A stretch of DNA of 60,438 nt, taken from assembly GCA_963204975.1 (NCBI GenBank), contig CAUJJC010000146.1:1-60438 (forward strand). Reading direction: 5' to 3'. The stretch is from Verrucomicrobiota bacterium (GTDB taxonomy: Bacteria; Verrucomicrobiota; Verrucomicrobiia; Verrucomicrobiales; Verrucomicrobiaceae). Below, piece by piece: positions 9,464 through 16,516 of this stretch. Made by a program: the position numbers and the translations under genes. The first letter of the stretch is position 1; each line of letters opens with the position of its first letter. The notes beneath the pieces were generated by a model that saw only the letters and a program-made list of their open reading frames with translations, did no database searches and was not told where the DNA came from.

Positions 9464-10198
9464 TCAGCGATAGCCCATGAGTTCCTTCAGCTCGGCGTCG
9501 ATGGCCTGCGGGGTGGGCTCTTCCAGCGTGGCGGCGATGTGGTCGCGGATGTGCTCGCGCCAGGCGGTCCGCAGGCGGAAGACGTCGTTCTTCACAGTGC
9601 CCTCGGGCCTGCTGAGTGAGGTGGCCAATTCCTTGATGTCAGGATGGCTGCGCGGATCAATGAAGGGCGCGATGGCGCGGAAGAGATCGCTTTGGCCGCG
9701 CGCGGCATAGTCGCTCTGCAGCAGCTCCATCGCGGTGGTGAAGACCGTTTGCAGCCACTGACGCTGGTAAGCAATGTCGGGCGTCACGCGATCAACCGGC
9801 TCTGCGAGCGCCTGCTGCTCCTCGCTCAGATCGCCCAAGGCCACCACCTTGCCACCGCCGCGTTTGGCCGCGTTGTCGTGGCGGAATTCATCGACCAAAA
9901 AGCTGCGCAGCCGCGTGAGCAGGAAGGCGCGCAGCTTCACGCGCGTGGACTCCGCATCGGCGAAGGCATTGTCTTCGATGAGCGCCATGAAAAAGCTTTG
10001 CTTCAAGTCCTCGGCCTCGTGCGGCGAGTAGCCTTTGCGCATGATGTAGGCGAGCACCGGCTTCTCGTAGATGCGGCACAGATGGTTCAGCGCCTGATCG
10101 GCACCGGGTTGCTTTTCGGCGATGGCGAGGCGCACCATGCTCCACATGGTGGGCGGAAAGGTGTGGGAGCCGAGGGACTGGGAGTTGTCCGGAATCAT
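9464..10198 (-). CDS. RNA polymerase sigma factor, ECF-like, kinase-associated
   Basis: A 244-residue sigma-70 family protein. Region 2 is recognisable (EAEDLKQSFFMALIED, then RAFLLTRLRSFLVDEFR), and region 4 is represented by IKELATSLSRPEGTVKNDVFRLRTAWREHI with a helix-turn-helix. It lacks an anti-sigma gene; a Ser/Thr kinase follows directly. That pairing occurs in Planctomycetota and Verrucomicrobiota, where the kinase is thought to take the regulatory role. Region 2 carries the insertion AKRGGGKVVALGDLSEEQ between sigma segments, as in other large ECF-like factors of these phyla. The start at 10198 (MIPDNSQSLGSH) is the only reasonable ATG. Target promoters cannot be inferred from one locus. 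Confidence 0.85.
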   Translation of the reverse strand: MIPDNSQSLGSHTFPPTMWSMVRLAIAEKQPGADQALNHLCRIYEKPVLAYIMRKGYSPHEAEDLKQSFFMALIEDNAFADAESTRVKLRAFLLTRLRSFLVDEFRHDNAAKRGGGKVVALGDLSEEQQALAEPVDRVTPDIAYQRQWLQTVFTTAMELLQSDYAARGQSDLFRAIAPFIDPRSHPDIKELATSLSRPEGTVKNDVFRLRTAWREHIRDHIAATLEEPTPQAIDAELKELMGYR

Positions 10199-10275
10199 GG
10201 CTGGAAGTGACTGACGGGAGCGGGAGACGATGGGTTCGTCAACTTCCTTGCTCGAAACTCATGCACAACGCGTGC

Positions 10276-10308
10276 CAACAAAAAGAGGAGGCATCGCTGC
10301 CTCCTCTT
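10276..10308 (-). terminator. Intrinsic terminator of tal
   Basis: An 11-bp perfect stem (AAGAGGAGGCA at 10283-10293, partner 10298-10308) closes a 4-base loop. Read on the minus strand it ends in a run of T (CTCCTCTTTTTG), the classical rho-independent layout. It begins 28 bp after the transaldolase stop and separates tal from the sigma-factor gene. Confidence 0.85.
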
Positions 10309-10335
10309 CATGGTGATTGATGTGATGCCGTTCGA

Positions 10336-11295
10336 CTACTTCAGCGCGGCTTCGACGAGCTTCTCGAGCTTGACGATGTCTTCACCGAACTTGCGGATGC
10401 CTTCGGCGGTCTTCTCGGTCGCCATGGGGTCTTCGTTCATCATCCAGCGGAAGGCCTTCTCGTTCATCTCGATCTTGTCGATCTTGAGCTTCTTCGCGGC
10501 CTTGGCGTCGAGCTTGCGCGTGACAGGCTCGGACGAAGCGGCGAGTTCAGCGAGCAGCGAAGGGCTGATCGTGAGCAGGTCGCAGCCGGCGAGTTCGGTG
10601 ATCTCACCCTTGCTGCGGAAGCTGGCACCCATGACTTCCGTCTTGTAGCCGAACTTCTTGTAATAGTTGTAGATCGCGGTCACGGACAGCACGCCGGGGT
10701 CTTCAGCAGCAGCGAAGTCCTTGCCGGAGTTCTTCTTGTGCCAGTCGAGGATGCGACCCACGAACGGGCTGATGAGCTTGATGCCGCCCTCGGCGCAGGC
10801 GATGGCCTGGGCGATGCTGAACAAGAGGGTGAGGTTGCAGTTGATGCCTTCCTTCTGTAGCACTTCGGCGGCTTTGATGCCTTCCCAAGTGGAGGCGATC
10901 TTGATGAGGATGCGCTCGCGCGAGATGCCGGCCTTCTCGTAGAGCTTGATGATCTTGCGGGCCTTGGCGACGGTCGCCTTGGTGTCAAAGGACAGGCGTG
11001 CATCGACTTCAGTGCTCACGCGGCCGGGCACGATCTTGAGGATGGCCTTGCCGAAGTTGACCAGGATGCTGTCCATCACGGAGTCCACGAGGGCAGCGCC
11101 GGTGAGCTTCGAGTTCTTGTGATCGGCCACAGCGGCATCGACTAGCGACTTGTATTCGGGCTTCTGCGCAGCGGCGAGAATGAGCGAGGGATTCGTGGTC
11201 GCGTCCTTCGGCTTGTAGGCCTTCATGGATTCGAAGTCGCCCGTGTCGGCGACGACCTTGGTGAGTTTCTTGAGCTGGTCGAGTTGCGTGGCCAT
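10336..11295 (-). CDS. tal: Transaldolase (class I, TalB type)
   Basis: A 319-residue transaldolase of the non-oxidative pentose phosphate pathway, moving a dihydroxyacetone unit from sedoheptulose-7-phosphate to glyceraldehyde-3-phosphate in the cytoplasm. The Schiff-base lysine falls at Lys132 in [11 protein letters not shown], the same position as in E. coli TalB. The substrate-loop text DATTNPSLI is at 31-39, and the TalB-type signature [12 protein letters not shown] is intact. Length matches E. coli TalB (317). A strong terminator follows, so it is probably a single-gene unit. No purine-rich ribosome-binding site precedes the ATG (CCTGAACCCAAGAACCAC). Confidence 0.97.
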   Translation of the reverse strand: MATQLDQLKKLTKVVADTGDFESMKAYKPKDATTNPSLILAAAQKPEYKSLVDAAVADHKNSKLTGAALVDSVMDSILVNFGKAILKIVPGRVSTEVDARLSFDTKATVAKARKIIKLYEKAGISRERILIKIASTWEGIKAAEVLQKEGINCNLTLLFSIAQAIACAEGGIKLISPFVGRILDWHKKNSGKDFAAAEDPGVLSVTAIYNYYKKFGYKTEVMGASFRSKGEITELAGCDLLTISPSLLAELAASSEPVTRKLDAKAAKKLKIDKIEMNEKAFRWMMNEDPMATEKTAEGIRKFGEDIVKLEKLVEAALK

Positions 11296-11396
11296 GTGGT
11301 TCTTGGGTTCAGGGATTTAAGGGCCGCGAAAATAGGGCCTCAGCGCCGCAGGGCAACCGGTATCCTGGAGGCTGAATGCCGAGCACTGGGGACTGG

Positions 11397-12107
11397 CTAC
11401 TCTCTCGCATCATGCGCGCTGCTCTTGGCTGCGTAGATCGGTTTGGGCAATGTGCCAGAACCAGCGTCACCATGGGCGGACTGATCGCGGATCGCGGAGG
11501 CAATGGCTTGCGCAAGGCGCTGGCGATAGCTGCCGGTGGCGAGGTAGGCGGAGTCGGTGGCATTCGAGAGGTAGCCACATTCGACGAGGATGCAGGGGAT
11601 CTCGGGATTGCGGGTGAGCCGAAGGCGGCGGCGCACCATGCCTTGGTTGCGCGAGCCCACGGCCACACTGCGCATGGCGGCGTGAACTCGTTTGGCAAGG
11701 GAGTAGCTGTCCACACGCCACCAGTAGGTCTCGGGTCCGGCGAGACGGCGTGTGCCATCGTTGAGGTGGATGCTGATGAGCACGGCATCGCCGCTGCGAT
11801 TAGCGATGCGCACGCGTTCGTCGAGCGGCACAAAGGTATCGCTGGTGCGTGTCATCGTGACCTTGAAGGAACTGCGAAGCTCATCCCGGAGGCGCTGTGC
11901 GATGTCGAGCGCGACGGTCTTCTCAGGCTGACCTCGAAGTCGGCCACGAGCGCCCGAGTCCTTGCCTCCGTGACCAGCATCGATCACCACCGTGCGGAAG
12001 GCTTTGGGTCCTGCGCGGTCCCCATACTCGCTGTGACTGCCCAGGGGGCCTGCGCACGAGGCGAGGAGCAGAGCACTGATGGCACCGACGCAGGGGATGA
12101 GTTTCAT
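11397..12107 (-). CDS. N-acetylmuramoyl-L-alanine amidase lipoprotein (Amidase_3)
   Basis: A 236-residue zinc amidase that cleaves the bond between N-acetylmuramic acid and the stem peptide. The start at 12107 gives a lipoprotein signal (MKLIPCVGAISALLLASCAG, lipobox LASC); in-frame text upstream to 12275 is not protein-like. Zinc ligands of the family are visible: His46 (DAGHGGKDSGA), Glu62 (EKTVALDIA) and His114 (SIHLND), with catalytic Glu176 (VECGYLSN). It has only the catalytic domain, no AMIN or SPOR targeting domain, so the lipid anchor presumably places it. It is divergent, with a 57-bp gap, from an L,D-transpeptidase-like gene; a shared cell-wall role is likely. Confidence 0.9.
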   Translation of the reverse strand: MKLIPCVGAISALLLASCAGPLGSHSEYGDRAGPKAFRTVVIDAGHGGKDSGARGRLRGQPEKTVALDIAQRLRDELRSSFKVTMTRTSDTFVPLDERVRIANRSGDAVLISIHLNDGTRRLAGPETYWWRVDSYSLAKRVHAAMRSVAVGSRNQGMVRRRLRLTRNPEIPCILVECGYLSNATDSAYLATGSYRQRLAQAIASAIRDQSAHGDAGSGTLPKPIYAAKSSAHDARE

Positions 12108-12164
12108 GCTTGCACGATGGCTGGGCATTGGTGACAGGAAAGCACGAAGCATTCCCTGTCCGTG

Positions 12165-12908
12165 ATGAAACGATCCCGCATTCTCATGATCGCAGTGGCG
12201 GCAGCGATGAGCGCAGCGCTGGTCTGGTGGCTCAGTGTTGGGCGCAAACCATTGATGCCGAAGATGCTGGCCCAATCACTGCCGGATCAATGTCGGCAGG
12301 TCTTGCTCGTGCTGGCACCTGACGAGCGCTCGGTGACGGCACGGATGTGGTTGCTGGAGAACAACGAGGGCGAATGGGAGTCCGTGAGAGAGCCCATCGA
12401 CTGCACCTTGGGACATCAGGGGCTCGCCTGGGGAACTGGCGAACACACGGCGGTGCCGCCCGCTGGATTCCGTATCAAACGTGAAGGGGACAAGTGCAGT
12501 CCAGCGGGCGTGTTTCGCATTCCCTTTGCCTTTGGGATTGCGCCGACGGCATCCGATTTGAAGCTGCCTTACACGCCGCTCACACCCACGATCATCGGTG
12601 TGGATGATCCCAAGTCCCGCCACTACAACCAGGTGGTGGACAACACGAAGGTGCCTCGCGACTGGGATAGCAACGAGGCCATGGTGCGGCATGACCGGCT
12701 CTACGAGTGGGGAGCCTTCATCGCGAACAACCCAACTTGCACGCCAGGGCTCGGATCGTGCATCTTCCTGCACATCTGGCCCGGCCCGGGCAAAGGCACG
12801 GCAGGATGCACAGCGATGACGCCGGAGGATCTCAAAGAGGTGCTCACTTGGCTCGATCCCGCGATGGAGCCGCGACTGGTGCAGGGGCTTGAGACTTGGG
12901 AGAAGTGA
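12165..12908 (+). CDS. L,D-transpeptidase-family (YkuD) exported enzyme
   Basis: A 247-residue protein with an N-terminal membrane anchor or signal (residues 3-24). The C-terminal half carries the YkuD hallmark: His203 (FLHIW), a Gly-rich turn, then GTAGCTAM with candidate nucleophile Cys215. Upstream, CSPAGVFRIPFAFG matches the family's SPxGxF segment. This variant usually lacks the SHGC form and the Arg of CxRM (here CTAM), so it belongs to the divergent L,D-transpeptidase catalytic-domain branch; the substrate may be peptidoglycan but is not certain. A GTG lies one codon upstream at 12162; the ATG was preferred. It is divergent from the amidase and 37 bp before a small lipoprotein. Confidence 0.85.
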   Translation: MKRSRILMIAVAAAMSAALVWWLSVGRKPLMPKMLAQSLPDQCRQVLLVLAPDERSVTARMWLLENNEGEWESVREPIDCTLGHQGLAWGTGEHTAVPPAGFRIKREGDKCSPAGVFRIPFAFGIAPTASDLKLPYTPLTPTIIGVDDPKSRHYNQVVDNTKVPRDWDSNEAMVRHDRLYEWGAFIANNPTCTPGLGSCIFLHIWPGPGKGTAGCTAMTPEDLKEVLTWLDPAMEPRLVQGLETWEK

Positions 12909-12945
12909 CTCGACTCCGCGCGGGTGCTCGCTTTTCATTCCACTC

Positions 12946-13263
12946 ATGACTCCTGCAACCTCTCTCGGACTTGTTTTGATCATTGTTGGTCTCTCGGCCT
13001 GCGGCACCACGGATGGCAATCGCGCTGGTGCTAGCTCACTTGATGAGCCCTTGCCTTCGGGAGGCCGATTTGCGCCGCGTGCTGGTTCCGGGGCGAGTGT
13101 GAAGATGATCGCTCCCGAGACTCGCGAGATGAGGGTGAAGAAAATGGAGGCGCAGAAGTATCGTATGGCGGCCAACCAGGCGACCGGGCCCGAGAGGGAG
13201 CGTTATCTCCAGCTCGCCGAGAGCCTGGAACAACAAATCGCCACCGAACGCGCGAAGTGGTGA
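12946..13263 (+). CDS. Small lipoprotein of unknown function
   Basis: A 105-residue protein. The start at 12946 gives a lipoprotein signal (MTPATSLGLVLIIVGLSAC, lipobox LSAC). The mature part has a low-complexity Gly/Ser/Ala stretch and ends in a basic-acidic helix (MRVKKMEAQKYRMAANQ to ATERAKW) that may form a coiled coil. No family was recognised. It follows the L,D-transpeptidase gene by 37 bp in the same direction, so an envelope role is reasonable. Confidence 0.65.
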   Translation: MTPATSLGLVLIIVGLSACGTTDGNRAGASSLDEPLPSGGRFAPRAGSGASVKMIAPETREMRVKKMEAQKYRMAANQATGPERERYLQLAESLEQQIATERAKW

Positions 13264-13327
13264 GTCGTCATGAGGTGACGCGAATCTTGCATGGCAGCGC
13301 GGGGCCGATGCGTTCGGTGTCCTCACC

Positions 13328-14764
13328 ATGAAATGTCTCCTCGCTCTCTTGCTGGTAGTAGTTAGTGCCACTCACGCCGCACAGCCCAACATCGTCTTCG
13401 TCCTCGCCGATGATCTCGGCTACGGCGACCTGCATTGCTTTGGCGCGAAGGACGTGCAGACACCGAACCTCGACAAGTTCGCGAGCGAAGGCCTGAAGCT
13501 GACGAATTGCTACGCCGCGCACGCCAACTGCTCGCCCTCACGCACCGCGATCATGACCGGACGCACGCCGACGCGCGTGGGCGTGCGCGACTGGATTCCC
13601 GAGGAGTCGCCCGTGCACTTGCGCCGCAGCGAGATCACCATCGCGACGCTCCTGCACAACGCAGGCTATGCGACCGCACACGTCGGCAAGTGGCATCTCA
13701 ACGGCGAGTTCAACCAGCCCACGCAACCGCAGCCCGGCGATCACGGCTTCGATCACTGGTTCTCCACGCACAACAACGCGTATCCGAACCATCGCAACCC
13801 CGACAACTTCGTGCGCAACGGCAAGGAGGTCGGCAAGACGCAGGGATTCGCCTCACAGCTCGTCGCCGATGAAGCCATCCACTGGCTGCGCGACCTCCGC
13901 GACAAGTCGAAGCCCTTCTTCCTCTACGTCTGCTTCCACGAACCGCACGAGCCCATCGCCACCGACGACCAATACAAGAAACTCTACCCCAGCGCCGACA
14001 AGAGCTTCACCGTCCATCACGGCAACATCACGCAGATGGACGCGAACTTTGGCCGCCTCATGCAGACACTCGAAGACGACAAGCTGCGTGACAACACCTT
14101 CGTCATGTTCACCAGTGACAACGGCCCCGCCATCACGCCGCACCATCCGCACGGCTCCACCGGACCGTTGCGCGACAAGAAAGGCAGCATGTATGAAGGC
14201 GGCATCCGTGTCCCCGGCCTCGTGCGCTGGCCCGGCCAAACCAAGCCCGGCAGCGTGAGCGACGAACCTGTGAGCGGCGTCGATGTTCTTCCCACACTCT
14301 GCGCCGCCGCGAACATCAGCGCGCCATCAGATCGCAAGCTCGACGGCACCAGTTTTCTCCCGCTGCTCGCTGGTGAATCGGTGAAGCGCAGCACCCCGCT
14401 CTACTGGCACTTCAACCGCGCCAGCAGCGCCATGAAGATCGCGATCCGCGTCGGTGACTGGAAGCTCCTCGCCGCGCTCGATAAAAACCCGAAAGCCCGC
14501 GACAACAACATCACCGAGCAGTCCGAACAAGACTTCAAGTCTGCCGAGCCCACCACCTTCGAACTCTACAACCTCAAGACCGACCTCGCCGAAACCACGA
14601 ACCTCATCGACAAGGAGCCCGCCAAGTTCACCGAACTCAAAGCCGCGTTGCTAGCGAAGTATCACGAGGTCCGCGATGAAAGCCCGACGTGGCCCGCATG
14701 GAAGTTCACCGGAGCGGAAGGCAAGAAGATCATCTGGGAAGACACGGCGAACGGGAAGAAGTGA
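13328..14764 (+). CDS. Secreted sulfatase (arylsulfatase A type)
   Basis: A 478-residue sulfatase that would remove sulfate esters from sulfated glycans or other compounds in the periplasm. The signal peptide is MKCLLALLLVVVSATHA. The formylglycine motif is CSPSR with Cys68, the residue converted by a maturase; metal ligands Asp28-Asp29 (LADDLGYGD) and Asp264-Asn265 (FTSDNGP) and catalytic-site Lys121/His123 (GKWHL) are all present. Length is usual for the family. No maturase, transporter or glycosidase is adjacent, so the substrate cannot be named. It is followed 41 bp later by the toxin-antitoxin pair, whose promoter sits in the gap. Confidence 0.93.
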   Translation: MKCLLALLLVVVSATHAAQPNIVFVLADDLGYGDLHCFGAKDVQTPNLDKFASEGLKLTNCYAAHANCSPSRTAIMTGRTPTRVGVRDWIPEESPVHLRRSEITIATLLHNAGYATAHVGKWHLNGEFNQPTQPQPGDHGFDHWFSTHNNAYPNHRNPDNFVRNGKEVGKTQGFASQLVADEAIHWLRDLRDKSKPFFLYVCFHEPHEPIATDDQYKKLYPSADKSFTVHHGNITQMDANFGRLMQTLEDDKLRDNTFVMFTSDNGPAITPHHPHGSTGPLRDKKGSMYEGGIRVPGLVRWPGQTKPGSVSDEPVSGVDVLPTLCAAANISAPSDRKLDGTSFLPLLAGESVKRSTPLYWHFNRASSAMKIAIRVGDWKLLAALDKNPKARDNNITEQSEQDFKSAEPTTFELYNLKTDLAETTNLIDKEPAKFTELKAALLAKYHEVRDESPTWPAWKFTGAEGKKIIWEDTANGKK

Positions 14765-14768
14765 GGAT

Positions 14769-14804
14769 TTGACGCCACAGATGACTGTCATACACTTGTC
14801 ATAC
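14769..14804 (+). promoter_or_regulatory. Promoter and direct-repeat operator of the toxin-antitoxin pair
   Basis: TTGACG (14769-14774) and TACACT (14791-14796), 16 bp apart, form a good sigma-70-like promoter. Two copies of TGTCATAC (14786-14793 and 14797-14804) lie 11 bp apart, one helical turn, overlap the -10 box, and end just before the antitoxin ATG. This is the arrangement expected for autorepression by a ribbon-helix-helix antitoxin. Confidence 0.6.
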
Positions 14805-14805
14805 C

Positions 14806-15003
14806 ATGCCTGTCCTCACCGTCCGCATATCTGAAGATGAGAAAAAGATCCTCGCCAAAAAAGCGAAGGATGCAGGCGTTAGTGCTGGCGTGCTGGTTCG
14901 TGAGTTCATCAACGAATCCAAGTTCGTTACTGGTGAAGACCTGCTTCACTACTTCGAACAGCATAAGGGAGATAAGCGGCTGAGAGTCAGGCGCAGGCCA
15001 TGA
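14806..15003 (+). CDS. Ribbon-helix-helix antitoxin (CopG/VapB-like)
   Basis: A 65-residue protein. The N-terminus PVLTVRISEDEKKILAKKAK followed by a helix (AGVLVREFINES) fits a ribbon-helix-helix DNA-binding fold. The C-terminal tail is basic (KGDKRLRVRRRP) and probably wraps the toxin. Its stop overlaps the toxin start by three bases (ATGA at 15000-15003), typical of translational coupling. By analogy with VapBC it neutralises the PIN toxin and represses its own promoter through the direct repeats upstream. Confidence 0.8.
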   Translation: MPVLTVRISEDEKKILAKKAKDAGVSAGVLVREFINESKFVTGEDLLHYFEQHKGDKRLRVRRRP

Positions 15004-15389
15004 AGCAGCACTACCTCCTCGACTCTTCGTTCGTGATCGACTTCCTGAACGAGATGGCCGATGGCAGCCCAGGGCATGCCTGTCGCTGGATGGACAAACA
15101 CCGTCAGGGCACTTTCTGGATCAGTGCCGTGACGTATGCCGAGGTGCTTGAGGGAGCTGATGACGAAGATGCGGTCCGGTCATTCCTGGCAAGATGCAAG
15201 TGGCAGGGCATCCACCGCATTCACGCTGAGAACGTGGCCGCGCTACAGCGTCGATCCGGTCAGCGCATGGGCGAGAACGACGCTTGGCAGGCTGCCATCG
15301 TGCTGCACCTCAAGGGCAAGCTGGTTGGGCATGATCCCAAAGCGTTTGAGCGTCTGGGCGATGCTTATGTGGATCACAGAAAGGGATGA
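15000..15389 (+). CDS. PIN-domain toxin (VapC-like ribonuclease)
   Basis: A 129-residue PIN-domain protein. The acidic active-site set is visible: Asp8 (LLDSSFVIDFL), Glu48 (TYAEVLEGA), Asp94 (GENDAWQA) and Asp112 (GHDPKAFERL). This gives a Mg-dependent RNase centre, as in VapC toxins that cut tRNA or rRNA. It overlaps the antitoxin by ATGA. Length is right for VapC and nothing appears broken, so the module is probably functional. Confidence 0.85.
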   Translation: MKQHYLLDSSFVIDFLNEMADGSPGHACRWMDKHRQGTFWISAVTYAEVLEGADDEDAVRSFLARCKWQGIHRIHAENVAALQRRSGQRMGENDAWQAAIVLHLKGKLVGHDPKAFERLGDAYVDHRKG

Positions 15390-15415
15390 CCGGGATCGAG
15401 ATACGGCGTGGAGGC

Positions 15416-16516
15416 TTATCTCGCGAATTTCCTGGACGCCTTGAGCCTAGAGAGAGCCAAGTGTTGTTCCGGAAGTGCGGAGAGGTTCGGGAAGAGCAAT
15501 GGCATCCATCGAATATCGCAAATGCCAGGGCTCACAAAAAGTTGGTTCACAAGAGCCTTCTTCGATTGATCATCCTTTCTCCAACCCTTGTGAATACAAT
15601 ACGGCGGATCGAGCGTGGGAATCCATGTCAGGACGCAGTCCACGCCAGGGAAGTTGTCTAACACCTTCTTGGCTAGCTTATCGAGCAAATGCGCATCGCT
15701 CACGAATACGGTGTAACAAACTATGTTGAGCGCCGAGGTATAAATTGACGGAAACTTGTCTTTGAGTCCCTGAAGAGCGGAGTCGAGGAAAAGGTCGAGA
15801 CCATGAACTGCATCAGCAATGCTAGCGGTGATAAACTTCACCTCTAGGTTCAAGTGATGAGTAGTGCGTGTGTCTGGGTTGCACTCAAAGCTCCAGTCCA
15901 CGGATTTCGCGTTGCCTTCTATGGACTTTGCTTCATGGGCAACGGAGTCGGAAATAATTGATTTCCAACGTGATAACCAGAACAACTCATTGAGTGTGCT
16001 TACATGCTTCCGAGGTTCTTTGAGATCCTTTCTGAGAGCTTCATCTTTTCGCCATAAAGTCGGAATAATTGGTCTGACTTGCCTGCACACATCGCAAAGG
16101 AAACGAAGGTCTTCTGTATTCAGCCCTGGGCCCTCTATGTTGGACTGGCGCACAAGTCTTTCGATGTCGTCGTCTGGCTTGCATTTGTGAATGCTGTTAC
16201 GGTCTTCTCCAAAGTCGTATTGAACTAACGTTGCGTTTAACGGGTCGTCAGTGGTCCCAAGATTTTTGGAAACCCTTTCCAGCAATTCGAACTTCTCCAA
16301 ACCTATCCACGCTAGATCTCTCCACAACTCTGGTGCTTGAGCTGCAACTTTCTCGGAGGTGACCAAGCCATGCTCGATCTGTAGCGCATAAGCGAAGAGA
16401 AGATCTTCAGTGAGGCGCTTGATTGATGGAAGTGATGAAGATGACACGACGCGACTCCTTGGCTGAGAGATCAAGTGACTCCTCTCGCTATGCAAGTTAG
16501 AACGCCATCTGTTCAC
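15416..16516 (-). CDS. Orphan protein, possible PD-(D/E)xK nuclease
   Basis: A 366-residue protein not assignable to a family. The start ATG overlaps the clpB stop (ATGA, 16513-16516); a later start is possible, since the first 30 residues are Ser/Arg-rich. The N-terminal half is helical with two close Cys (CDVCRQ, 141-144). In the C-terminal half Glu177 ([10 protein letters not shown]), Asp207 (VDWSFE) and Glu225-x-Lys227 (LNLEVKF) are spaced like the active site of restriction-endonuclease-fold proteins. The DNA is visibly richer in A and T than clpB or the sulfatase, which suggests transfer. Its neighbour is the convergent toxin-antitoxin pair. Function is unknown; nuclease activity is inference. 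Confidence 0.6.
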   Translation of the reverse strand: MNRWRSNLHSERSHLISQPRSRVVSSSSLPSIKRLTEDLLFAYALQIEHGLVTSEKVAAQAPELWRDLAWIGLEKFELLERVSKNLGTTDDPLNATLVQYDFGEDRNSIHKCKPDDDIERLVRQSNIEGPGLNTEDLRFLCDVCRQVRPIIPTLWRKDEALRKDLKEPRKHVSTLNELFWLSRWKSIISDSVAHEAKSIEGNAKSVDWSFECNPDTRTTHHLNLEVKFITASIADAVHGLDLFLDSALQGLKDKFPSIYTSALNIVCYTVFVSDAHLLDKLAKKVLDNFPGVDCVLTWIPTLDPPYCIHKGWRKDDQSKKALVNQLFVSPGICDIRWMPLLFPNLSALPEQHLALSRLKASRKFAR

